This document shows, in pieces, positions 12,284 through 23,522 of a stretch of 64,000 bases of DNA. The stretch covers positions 1,562,887 through 1,626,886 of the forward strand of contig NC_058145.1 in the NCBI RefSeq assembly GCF_011075055.1, written 5' to 3'. Made by a program: the position numbers and the translations under genes. Below the pieces are notes generated by a model. That model did no database searches. It was not told the DNA's origin and saw nothing but the letters and a program-made list of their open reading frames with translations. Numbering within the stretch: the stretch's first letter is position 1; every line of letters starts with the position of its first letter. Origin of the DNA: Mangifera indica (lineage: Eukaryota > Streptophyta > Magnoliopsida > Sapindales > Anacardiaceae).

Positions 12284-13513
12284 GATGTAAACAGGTGAGA
12301 CATATTCTGTGTTTTGAAATCCACTGTTGTAAAATGCAAGATCTATAGCATAAATATTAGAATATTTTTTTTCTTAAATAATTGAAGCCAAGCTAGGGTT
12401 TGAAATATACTAACCTGAACCTTGGCATTCGATTTTTGAGAAGCTATCATCTTTCTTGAAGGCTTTTCTGAAATATTATGCTTATAAAAAGATCTGAAAA
12501 TACTGGTTAAAATGTAAGAAAATGATGTCTTAAATTCGAATGATTTCCCATGGAAATAAATACAAAGATCTGTAAACTTTGCTTCTTCTATAGAAAAGTA
12601 TTACATATACAAAGCGAAGCCTTTCCCTCTTTTTATGGGTTCTTAGTTCTAAAATCAAAATCAGTGTTGTGATGGAAGAAGAGGAAAGTCAGTAGAGAGA
12701 ATGTGAGAAGGCAATGGTGACCTTATGTATTGGAGTTCAATAATACTTAATGCATTAACTATGAGTATAAACTCAGACATTATTGTCATATAATTAGGTG
12801 ATTTTAAATTAGATATCAAATCATGAATAATACTATGTATATAAACAAATTATACAAACTTATCTATAGAAAGCACAAAAATAAATGAGAGTTTGTGATT
12901 AAGTGATAAGATTGTTTTTTTTTTTTTTAAAATTTAAAATCATGCAATCAAATAATACCACATTAAGTTATATAAATAAGTTTATACAATTTGTTTGTAC
13001 TTATTGTATTACTCTCTAATCGTATGCTAATGTCTTATCATTATTTATATATATTATGGGGGCATTTAGTTGGGAGATTTAAAGATTATTTTAATAATCT
13101 ATTTTTTATTACTTACATTATTTTATTTAATTTGTCTAGTAATAAAAAATTTCAATAATTTTAGTTTTATTGTCTCTAATAAAAAGCAATAATTATTTAT
13201 ATCTATTAATTTTTGTCAAATTTTATCAAAAATAGTAATAATTTATATCCAATAAAACAAATAATCTTTTTAGGTAATCTGTCCATATGTAATCTTTTAT
13301 TTTTTTAATAAAATATTATTTAAACTAAATATACTATATTAGTACGTATCATGTGATGCTATTAGAAATTTTCCTCTCAGAAATATTCAAGATAATACAT
13401 ATATTTTGTTTTTTAATTTTTCCATAGAGATATTAAAAGATATTATAATATTTTTTAAATATTCATCATACAAAAATACATCATTTAAATATTTAATTGG
13501 AAATTCAAATATA
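12284..13513. other. 3' flank of TNL-1, shared with the other TNL units
   Basis: Pieces of this flank recur beside TNL-2 and TNL-3. For example, GTATTGGAGTTCAATAATAC at 12,727 has counterparts near 35,866 and 52,019, and 12,400-12,720 matches 53,270-53,570. Apart from the exon-like 79-mer listed separately I see no gene. Confidence 0.55.
12415..12493 (-). other. Exon-like 79-nt fragment (unknown protein), copy 1
   Basis: On the minus strand this stretch is bounded by CAG before it and GTTAGT after it, good splice signals. One frame is open: SFYKHNISEKP...ASQKSNAKVQ. An equally long copy (53,283-53,361) next to TNL-3 keeps the same borders and frame. I do not recognise the protein. Confidence 0.4.
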
Positions 13514-16500
13514 CTACTCAAGCAATACCGTACATTTAGAATGAAACGGGCACCAATCCATGCCCTTGTGGTATGGTTCTGCAACACTCTTTGGGGTACG
13601 ATAGAACAAGACGCCACACTCTTTCACCTCGTAACATTCAAGACCTTTCCCATCTCCAATATAGAATTGAAACGATACTTCATTATCGACAGGCCACACA
13701 ACGGAGTAGGGCAAAAAATATATGTGGTCTGAGTCAATAGACGACCTACCGCGCCAACTGATCCAAGGCGCAGAAGTCCGATATGGCCCACTATCTGATT
13801 TGAAATGCACGTCACAGTGTAATTCAAACTTTTTGCTCTTCTCATGATCATCTCGGAGTGATACAACAATGCAGAAACATAAAGGCACTCGCTTATAATT
13901 CAACCAGCCCTGTGGTGGCTTTATCAATGATCCCTTACTTCGGAAGGTAAACCACTCTGGAATTGAACTTCCAGGAAAACATGCATACGCAAATGAGTCC
14001 TGTATAGTGAAAATCTTCAGATCAAGTATGAAATTATAAGATTTGTTATTTATTAAAAAAAAAAGACAAATAAAAGGAGAAATTGACATACAGTTTCAAT
14101 TGACTGAATATTTTGTAGAGCCAATTTCACTCTGTCTTCAAGGGCACTCTGGTCCAGTTTAAAACAATTGGTGAAATTAACGCTCCTCCATCCAGTTGGT
14201 GAAAATAATTCAAGTGATTTACAATTCTGTGCCTGTATATAACGTATGCTCGATGGAAGCTCTGGTAAGGATTTAAGCATATCACAGTTGCGCAAGTCAA
14301 GGTTGAACAAATTACAAAGATTTATGATGCTTTCCGGTATGCTCTCAAATTTGTTTCCGCCTATATGTAACTCCTTTAGTGAGGTTAATTTGCCAAGACT
14401 GCTGGGTAACTCAGTGATACAACAATCAGATAGATTGAGAGACCTGAGACATTGCAAACCTGATAAAAGAGGCAATTTTAGGCCCACGTGTTCCTCACCC
14501 TTAGATCCCGCAAAAGATAACTCATCGAGGTTATTCAAAGATACTATGGATAGTGGTACTTCCCTTATACCAGTACCTTTAGCATAAAGTTGCCACAAAG
14601 CTTCTAAATTTCCTATCTCATTAGGCAAACTGTTAAGTTTCAAACAACCAGAGAGATCAAGAAATTCAAGAGACTTTAGCTTACCAATGCTGCTTGGAAG
14701 ACTCTCAAGGCTCCAACAATCTGTAAGATCCAATTTCTTTAGTTTGGATAGATCCTGAATTGACAAGGGTAGTTCTTGTATCGCGCTTCCTTTTAAACAT
14801 AAACTCTTAATATTACATGGGAAGCTTGAAACTATCTTAAGACCTGAGCAACCAGAGAGATTGATATCTCCAAGAGCACTCAGACTAAAAACACTGCTTG
14901 GTAGATTCTTAAGCCTTGAGCAATCTTTAAGGGTCAGATTTTCAAGAGCCTTCAACTCACCAATGCTGCTAGGAAGACTCTCAAGCCTTGTACAACCATG
15001 AAGATTCAAAGTTACTAACTTAGATAGATTCTCAATTGACGAAGGCAATTCTCTAATTGCACTTCCATCTAAGTATAACTTTTCAACATTACGTGACAAA
15101 CTAGGCATTGTATCCAAATTTGAGCAGCCCGTGAAAACAACTGTTCGCAAAGATTTTGAACAAATTGCTGATGGAATACTGCAAAGGCTTTTGCAACCTC
15201 TCAAATTTAAGCTAGAAAGCTTATTGAGATTTTGTATAGATGAGTGAATCTCAATCAAACTTGTACAACCTTCTAAATTCAGAGTCTCAATATTTTCAGC
15301 CAATGTAAGGTCAGGACATTTGAGTAAATGTTTGGATTCGCTGAGGTCAATATGTTTTAAATTTACAAGATTCTGTAATGAAAAAGAAATTAAACAAATA
15401 AGATTTACCATAGAAATTAGCATATATATTATCTTGAATTCACAACATGTTTTAATTTCATAAAAATAATAACATATAAATACCTGGACCTCAGGCCAAA
15501 GTTGCTCAATGTTGCTTCCAGGCATCTCAAGTGCAACAAGGTTTACTAGATGAAATTTCGAAGGCAATGATGTCCATGGATACCTATGCCATGAGAGATA
15601 CTTTAGCTCAAGGAATACAAACTCCACGTCTTGAAATCCATACAGTTGATTAAAATCCTCTCCATCGTGCGAGCTATAGACTTTGAGATATTTTAGATTT
15701 TGCATCTTTGAAAAAGCGTAAGGAGTTAGATGTATTTCTTTTACTTGAGATACATCTAGACATATGCTTTTAATTGCTTCAGTCCCCTAATCAACAAAAG
15801 AAATGAAGTTAGAAATGATACACATGAATGTTAATGCATTGTTCATGTTTATATATAACATACAAATGAATTAGTATTGTATTTTCCTCACCTTGTTTTT
15901 TGTCAAAACATGATATATGTCTTCAGGGTGAAATAAACGACTGCGTTTACCAGGATCTTCAATAGATTCTTGTCGAACAATTTCTCTACCCATTTCTTCT
16001 AGTAAATCATGCATTGTTATCTTATTATTTAATACAATAATGAGAGACTTGTCGATGAGAACACTTAACCCAATATTTGCAGAGTAGCCATAAGAATCCA
16101 TAACATCCATTATAAGATCTCTATCCCTCCCCTTAAAGAAGCATGCAATATCTAAGAACAATTCCTTCTGTCTAGGATCTAATCCATCATAGCTTATTTT
16201 CAACACATTTTGGATATCCTTATGAAGACTTGTTTCTAAATTTTTCACTGTACTTTCCCATTCTGGCTTTGTCTTTCCTAATAAAGAAGAGCCTAAAACT
16301 TTCAGAGCTAATGGGACACCTTTAGCATATGTTATTATAACTTTTGATAGCTTCATGTACTCTTCAGTTGTATCCCCATTAGGTCTAAAGGCATAACGGC
16401 TAAAAAGTTGAAAAGCTTCATGATAAAATAACCCCTCAAGCTTGTATATCTTATCTGGCTCACAAATATTATTAAGAACTTGTTTATCTCGTGATGTTAT

Positions 16501-17757
16501 AATAATTTGACTTCCTACACCTAAATATTTGGGATCTCCAATTAAATTTTTTATTTGGTCTAAAGAAGTCACATCATCAAAAACAATGAAAACCTTCTTA
16601 CAAGCAAGTCTTTTTGTTGTGAGGGTGAGCCCTATGTTGGCATATCTATCCTCTAATATTTTGCAAAAAAGTTCTTCTCGCAAGGCAATTAGTTTCCTGC
16701 AATTATTTGATTCTTCCCTAACATTTTCAGCAAAGAAAGAACCATCGAAATTGTTCCGTTGTTTGTTGAATATTGCACGACTAATAGATGTCTTGCCGAT
16801 TCCACCAAAGCCCCAAATCCCCACAATACAAACATTACTGGACCCAATTTTCAACAAAGACTCAATTTCTTTGATGGTAAATTCTACTCCAATTAGGTCA
16901 CTGTGATCACTTGAAGACATTTTTGTTAGTCTTTTTAATACATCCATAACAATTTCTCCTATGAGTTCAGATTCACGCCTAAAATGATAAAAAAACCATT
17001 AGTTAGTATAAATAAATAAGAGACAGAAAGGCATCTCATGTTTCATTTCAATAGCTGACCTAACCAATTTGTTACTTGATAAAAGATATGTCTCTTCTCC
17101 GTTAAGAAAGTTTCTCCAAATAAAATTATATTTCTTTTCCTTAGTTGGCTTAAAAAATATAGCACAAAGTAAAATATTTTCAAAGAGAACAAGTAAAATA
17201 TATACGTACTTGCTATCTGTAGTACTTCCAGAGAGATTGCCTACTTCAATCAAAGCAGTCTTCCATCTCTGTAGCTCATCATTTTCTTTTTTTGGGTAAA
17301 ACCAGGAGTAGAGCCCAAAAATAAATCTCTGTAGCAACGCGGTAAAAGAGGGGGCTAACCTCTCCTCAAAACGCTTTTTGAGTGCGTTAAATGCTTCCCC
17401 AAAAGCTCCAGTTTGATTCCTTACATGTGATGGATCAACGTGATAGAAAATTGGTATTACCATCTGTCCAAACCTTTTTTTGCAGTCAAGGATCTTTGCA
17501 AGTTCTTCTAAACACCATCTGGAAGAGGCATAATTTTCTGACAAAATGATAACAGAAATCTTTGACTGTTCAATTGCCTCCAATAAAGATGGTGAAATTT
17601 CTTCTCCTCTGCGGAGTTTGTCATCGATGAAAGTTTTAATGCTTACACGACCGAAAGCTACTTCAAGATGGCTTGTAAAATTATTCCGGGTGTCCTCGCC
17701 TCTAAAACTAAGGAAAACATCATGCTTTACTTCTGGATTGTTGGAAGAAGAAGCCAT
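13514..17757 (-). CDS. TNL-1: TIR-NB-ARC-LRR immune receptor with C-JID domain
   Basis: Five exons with GT-AG borders, all in phase: 17,757-17,210; 16,978-15,892; 15,786-15,484; 15,372-14,092; 13,999-13,514 (1234 residues plus stop). Residues 1-182 are the TIR domain: DVFLSFRGEDTR at 13-24, and SENYASSRWCLEEL, whose Glu near 85 fits the catalytic NADase residue. The NB-ARC domain has P-loop GFGGIGKT (239-246), Walker B VFIVFDDV, TSRD, GVPLAL and MHD at 505-507. Leucine-rich repeats span about 560-1070. Exon 5 encodes the C-terminal jelly-roll domain (PGSSIPEWF to ECYEVKECGVLF). By family knowledge such receptors sense pathogen effectors and signal through EDS1. Start: ATG at 17,757, matching the paralogues; the codon before it is TTG. 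Oddity: an in-frame 25-residue insertion at about 135-160 of the TIR domain. This is the only intact TNL here. Confidence 0.93.
17265..17360 (-). repeat. 75-bp net in-frame insertion in the TIR exon of TNL-1
   Basis: Aligned with TNL-3 (58,096-58,121) and TNL-2, TNL-1 has 75 extra bases here. An 11-bp word ATCTCTGTAGC occurs at both 17,265-17,275 and 17,325-17,335, and the minus strand has an A-rich stretch between them, as in a short retroposed piece. The added residues include FTALLQRFIFGLYSWFY. The frame stays open. Confidence 0.75.
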
Positions 17758-18418
17758 CAACTTGAACTGATGAGAGGCTCTGATCAGATCTGTCGGATGG
17801 AGCTAAAAAATCCGGTCTTCCTCTTCACACTGCAGAGAAAACCAAGACAAAAGTTAACAAGGGTAACTTTATATAAAATTTTTACTGTATCCAGTCCGCA
17901 CACTCCTCGAACCAGTATAGTTTAAACAATATTTTGGAATTTTACCATTGTCGTGAATTTCACGCATTGCATGAACTTGCAGAGAAAATTAAAAATCTAC
18001 TTACATGGCAATAAGATCTGCTGATTGTTCCGATTTACTGGCAGTGAATCAGAAATTAATTACCAATGGTAGCTGAGCTAGTCTGGTTCTTCTTCTCTCA
18101 GGGTCAGGAGACCCACTATCTGCCGTGGATGAGGATGAAGAGGAGGGCTCTGGGGAACGCCGTCGACTCTGGTTTACTCTAATTACTTGAAAGACAATAA
18201 TGAACTTGTATTTTTTCAGGCAGTAGCGAGATCAAGATGAGATAACCCAGACCATAGACTCGAATATAAGATGAGCTATCACATTCACCCACCCAGAAGT
18301 TTCGAGCTACCAGCCGACAAATTTCGGCCCATTTTCAACAAAAATCAAGCATTGGAGACCCCGCCATTTCTCTTTATTGACTTGACTTAATTAGCCCTAT
18401 TTAATTAATAATATTTTA
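17758..18418. other. TNL-1 5' flank
   Basis: The first 130 bp are shared with 40,461-40,590 and 58,518-58,625 and contain the candidate TATA box. Farther out (18,200-18,400) are pieces such as GATGAGCTATCACA that recur near 18,935 and 58,725. No gene was seen. Confidence 0.55.
17868..17877 (-). promoter_or_regulatory. Candidate TATA box of TNL-1
   Basis: TTTATATAAA lies 110 bp upstream of the start codon, inside a block conserved upstream of TNL-2 (40,571-40,580). TNL-3 has GATAAATC-type sequence instead. Confidence 0.5.
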
Positions 18419-18419
18419 A

Positions 18420-19762
18420 GGCCAAACGACTATTTCCCACCCAAACTATGCTGAATTGTTAGTTTCCCTCATTTACTATGAAAATACCGTTTACACCCCC
18501 CATAAACAGTTAAAATTAACGATAGTAAGGGTAAAATCATTATTTAATATTTAATATTAAAAATAAACTTAAATATGATTTCATTTTCCCTCCCTAAATT
18601 TTAAAAATTAACTTTTCTTCTCTAAGTCAAGTTTGAAAAGATCACATTTCCCCCCCTAGGTTTTAGTTTCCAAACCCCTTCACCTTCTCTGGCGCCATCG
18701 CCGACTGTCTTCCCATTCTGATAGTTTCTCTTCCACCAACGACCCCCCTCAACTCCACCCCAACTTATCCGACATCGAGAGACAACATTTGGGAAGAGAA
18801 ATCATCTTCCCAGACGATAGAGACAAGATCGATCGATGTTTGACCCCATAAATTTTCATCCAAAATTAATGCTCAACTTTTGAAAAGTGATGGATGTCAA
18901 TTATGGTAGGTGCAAAGCAAAAAGTCATTAGATGATGAGCTATCACATGCACCTGCCATGAAGTTTCGAGCTTTTTTTGGCAAAAATTCTTGGACAACGT
19001 ATTGGATGTCCTGCCATTTCTCTTTATAAACTTGACTAAAACTTGAATTATTGCATAGTACATGTGAAGTGTTCGTTTTTAAAATATAAGAGAAATTATA
19101 TTAACTTTTAAGAGGCATTTGATTTAGAGAATGTTTTATTATCAAAGTTGAAAAATTATCTTGAAGATAAATTATTTGAAGGATTATTAGATATAAATTA
19201 TTATTATTAATTTAATAAATTTTAATAAAAATAGATAGATATAAATAATTAATGTGTTTGATTAGAAATAATAAAAAAATACTACACTATTATTTTACTT
19301 AAATATTTTTAGGTGTAATTATTTCAAAATATTTTTATGTTATTTGTTATACTAATTGAAAATAAGATTATTTTTATTCTAAAAAAATTAATAAATAACA
19401 ACATATTTATAATAAAATCAAGATTACTTTGTTAATTTTTTAATACCTAATATATAAATGGTAATCAGATTATTTCTTATATTACCTGTCACATCATCAT
19501 TATCAGAATCTTTTATTATTTATAAACCAAATAAAATAATATAGATAATAAAAGATATACTACCAGAGTAATCTTTTTTACCCCCGAATCCAAATGCCCC
19601 TTAAGGTTTTAGTATTTAATGATAAAATAACGATTTTATTCTTATATATAGTTAAAAATTTTATATTAAGTTAGTCTATGGGTAGATTTTTGAGTTTTTG
19701 AATTATCATAAATATGTTTTTAAAATTAAGTTAAAACTTAGGTGGGAAATAGTCCTTTGGCC
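18420..19762. mobile_element. Mutator-like TIR element, no transposase
   Basis: The ends are GGCCAAACGACTATTTCCC and GGGAAATAGTCCTTTGGCC, inverted repeats of the family that also bounds the Pack-MULE at 10,994. Flanking words ATATTTTA (18,411) and ATATTTAA (19,764) look like a degenerate target duplication. The paralogous site near 40,706 (TTAATTAATAATATTTAAAA) lacks the element. The interior has a C-rich part (18,640-18,830) and a piece (18,840-19,080) similar to 19,825-20,260, so nested events are likely. Confidence 0.6.
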
Positions 19763-22012
19763 TATATTTAAAAGTAAAACTTTTTGTTGGTCAAAATTGG
19801 TGGCAAAATCATGTTTTTGAACCTCCAAAATTTCAGCCAAAATTAGCGCTCAGTTTTTGAAAAGTGATGAGTATCAATTATGATACGTCATTTATGATGA
19901 GGAAAAAATTATCAGATTTATTGATAATCATGTGATTCACAATAATTCTGATTGATTAAAATTGGCCTATAAATAAAGAAGCAGATAAAGTTTTTTTTTT
20001 TTTTTTGTTGGAAGTAGAAGAAATAGAGAACCCATTTAAGAGAATTTCTTCTTGTGTAATTTTTGTGCTTTCTTTTTCTCTTGTTTGTTTTTGTATCTCT
20101 CCATTTTTTTTTCAACTCTTGGAAATTTGCTTGAAGTTTTGTATTCTTCTTTGTAGAAAAGCAGTTTTTGCTCCCGTAAAAATTTCTTGGACGATACATT
20201 GGATGCTTTGCCATTTGTCTTTATTGACTTGACTTAAACTTGCATTATTGCATAGCACATGTGACGGTGCTTATTTGATTAATAATATTTAAAAGTAAAA
20301 CTTTTTACTTAAAAGATGGAAATTGAAGAAAGTAGGGAAAGTGGACATCATCTCAGTTGGGCCAGCCGAAGAAGAAAAGAAAGAAGAGAGAAGGAAGAAA
20401 AGAAAGAGAAAAAATGATGAAATTTGTTGAAATAAGCTGTCCAGCTGTCAATAAATTAGCTAGACCATGTTCTTAGGCTCTGCAATATTTAATTTACTTG
20501 TTTTAACCCATGATTATCCTGGTCTTTAGGAGTTTCTTTGTTATCTCTTTACACGTTTTACTTAGTGTCTGATTTTGTGTTATTTTCTATTATGTATCAG
20601 CTTATATAAAAACAACTTTAGTGGCCATGAATAAAGTATGTAGAAAAAACATTTTCTCATCTTCTTTTGATAATTTAGCTGACAAAATTTTGCTTTAATA
20701 AATTATAGCAAATTTTTTTTCATGCATTAGATTTAAATTATTTTCACAAGAACAACCAGATTTCTCTTTTTATGAACAAGCAATATTAAAGTGAACAAAG
20801 GAAGTGGTTTTGTCTCAATGAGTTTTCTCTTCTTGGTTCTTGCTATTTGATTACAGTTTAGATGTGATTTTGAGTCAAATCAATAAAACTAAGTGTATCT
20901 AATTTTGATAAATCAATTTGATTGATAGATGATATATTATCATATGATTTATTGATTTTAAATTAAAGATAAAACAATATTCAGTTACATAATAACACAC
21001 ATCCAATTGAATATTTAAAATTGAGTGTACATAACATTTTTTCAGTCTAATTCAGCCGAAAAATATTAAACTTTTAGTACACTCTCATATTCTTCTTCAC
21101 TAGAAAATATCATTTGAAGAACAAAAAACTATAATTAATTGTAACACCCTTTTACAAACAATAAAACTATATACACTTATAATAAATACCAAATTGGATT
21201 TTATTGAAAATATGTTACTATTTGATTTAATGATTCTGAATTAAAGATTAATATGAGTAACATTCAATCACATGATAACATATCATTATTAGTTTTTATT
21301 ATAATTGTATAAAACAGTGCTCCTCTGAAAATCTCACATTAACAAAACATAGAAGAGTTGGATAAATAAGTGCCCTCAAGGTGATAAGACTAGTTAAATA
21401 CTACATGAATTCTCAAACCTTCCAAATGTGTTTTAGGTCACAATTAATAACAAAATTATGAAAGATTGTATATTCTAAAGTGATAATATCTAAAAAATAG
21501 GTCAAATTATTGAATCAAACTCTTTTTCAATTGTAAAACTGAAAAACAAAATTATGATATTATTTATTCAAAATGACAATATTTTAACAATAGGTGTAGA
21601 TTATGAACAAAAAAATTAATTGTATCATTTTTCAACCATCTGCATCTATCACTATTTTTAGATGAAAAACTCAATACAAAACGATAACATCTTTCACATA
21701 AATGAGCACTTTTCATGAAGATGCATATTCATTCAAAAGTTGATTCAGTTAGTTAGTAGTGAAATTTTTGGTGTTTAAATTGATGAATAGATGTATCCTT
21801 ATTTTGACTTGAAACTTTGAATTGCATTCATTAGCAGCGTCGTCGCAATAAAAAAAGTTACAATGGACTTTGAGTTTGATTAGAATTAAATTCAAATCAA
21901 ATTGAATGTGAACTCAACTTGATTTGTAGGGAGACGAGCTCGTTTCAAAGAAACTTGAGCTCAACTCATTTCAAAGTAGCCAAACTCGAGTTCAACTTGA
22001 ATCAAGCTTTAA
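19763..22012. other. Intergenic repeat-rich flank shared with 40.7-43.1 kb
   Basis: Stretches such as 19,975-20,260 and 20,880-21,300 have clear counterparts at about 41,500-41,700 and 42,540-42,960, supporting a duplicated TNL unit. No gene was seen; the frame at 20,005-20,232 lies in T-rich sequence. Confidence 0.55.
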
Positions 22013-22816
22013 ACTTGATTCAATCCTAAAATAATGTCGTTTTAGTGCATATTGATTAAAATGATATTGTTTTGTATTAAATTTTTTAGGCTTGTAAGGT
22101 TCATGAGCCGACCAACCTTAAAGCTCAAGCTCAAACAAACTCGATTCCAATCTGACCTTAAGTTTGACCATCAAAGCATGAAATTTATGGCAACGAGTTC
22201 TGATTTTCAAGAATAAGTGGCTAAAGTTTAAGGAGGGGTAAATGACATGTTGCATTGGCATGTACTTGAATGCTTATGGTCATGTCTCAATGTAAAATCA
22301 TTGTGATATGCACAACAATATAAGAAGAGAGTTTAAGGTTATTGATTTGTATTGGGATGATAGTAAGGAGTTAAAGGGGGGTGGTGAGTGCATAGGTGAA
22401 GTTATATGTAATATTAATGAAGGAACTAAATCATCTTTACAAAATTGATAGAGAGTTGGAACCACTCCTCTAATGAGTCCAACACAGAAATAACCATAGA
22501 CTCTAAACTTAACTAAACCCCAAAAGTGAGCGTATTCAAGATGTCTCACTAACAATTTCATTGTGCCAAACCTCTAAACCTATAACATTACATAGTAGAT
22601 ATGTTTGTCTTGAAGCATAAGACTTGTTTTGTAAGATTTGAAATCATGTCAAATGAAGGTTGAAAAGATGTCATTCTTTGGACAAAAGAATATCAAACAG
22701 TGAGTTGCTTAGCTAGGATGATACTGGTGACAACAAATTACAGATCATCAATCAACTATAATCATTACTCTTTTTAGTTTTCACACTTAACATGAAGAGC
22801 ATTAGATTAGGGTTCA
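22013..22816. repeat. Duplicated block A, copy 2
   Basis: Counterpart of 1-815, with small indels such as AGGAGGGGTAAATG against AGGAGGGTCAATAGGTGTAA. No coding content was recognised. Confidence 0.7.
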
Positions 22817-23522
22817 CACATAATTTACGTACTCAAATTGTATATCAAAAGTATGTACACATAACATTACTCTAAACCAAGACATTCCAGTTGTAATATA
22901 TTAGAAGTCTTCTATAAACAAAGAATGGGCACCAAACAACACAAGGATTGCACAATGTGAGTATATGGAGACTGGAGTGAAAAGCAGAAAGATATATAGT
23001 ATCTTATACTGATTAGTCTAGTGCACACAAAACGAAGAATAGTATAGGAGTTGAAATTAATATGGTGACCAGACCATTAATTAAGCACTAAAACAATTAT
23101 CAATCATACACAGAATCATAAAAAGAGAACCGTGCCTAGAGTACCAATGAGTAAAGGAAAATATGATCTGCATGAGCTCTTTACCTGTTTCAACATAACA
23201 AGGCAAACCAAATTCGACTCTTTCGAAATTCTGTCAAGCTTCTTTCTTCTCCCAATTTAATTTTCCCATGTTGATTCCAATTAAGGATTTATGGTTAACT
23301 CCATAGTAAAATAAATGTTCTGTCCTTAAAGGAAGGTACTAATTATTCCCATGAAGGTCAGATCTCAAAACTCTAACAGGAAGCATTTTATGAGGATAAG
23401 TCCATCTTGAATTCTACTAGAAAAATATAATAATTAAAATTATGTTTTGGCACTTCACAAATCATCTTGCATCATCATGATAAGCATTAAGTTTAAGTGT
23501 CGGTGACACTGTGATAATCTGA
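22817..23522. other. Intergenic, 3' side of the PPR remnant
   Basis: No open frame of note. I looked here for the missing last PPR segment of the neighbouring pseudogene and did not find it. Confidence 0.5.

Noticed and set aside
14246..14587. Plus-strand frames opposite the TNL exons (also 16,529-16,906, 38,596-38,808, 55,066-55,356)
   Set aside because: Antisense shadows of LRR and NB coding sequence; identical shadows occur in each paralogue.
16999..17209. Continuation of the TIR exon frame beyond codon AGC-AA
   Set aside because: The three TNLs share a GTACGT/GTACAT donor here and the downstream exon joins in phase; the extension is intron.
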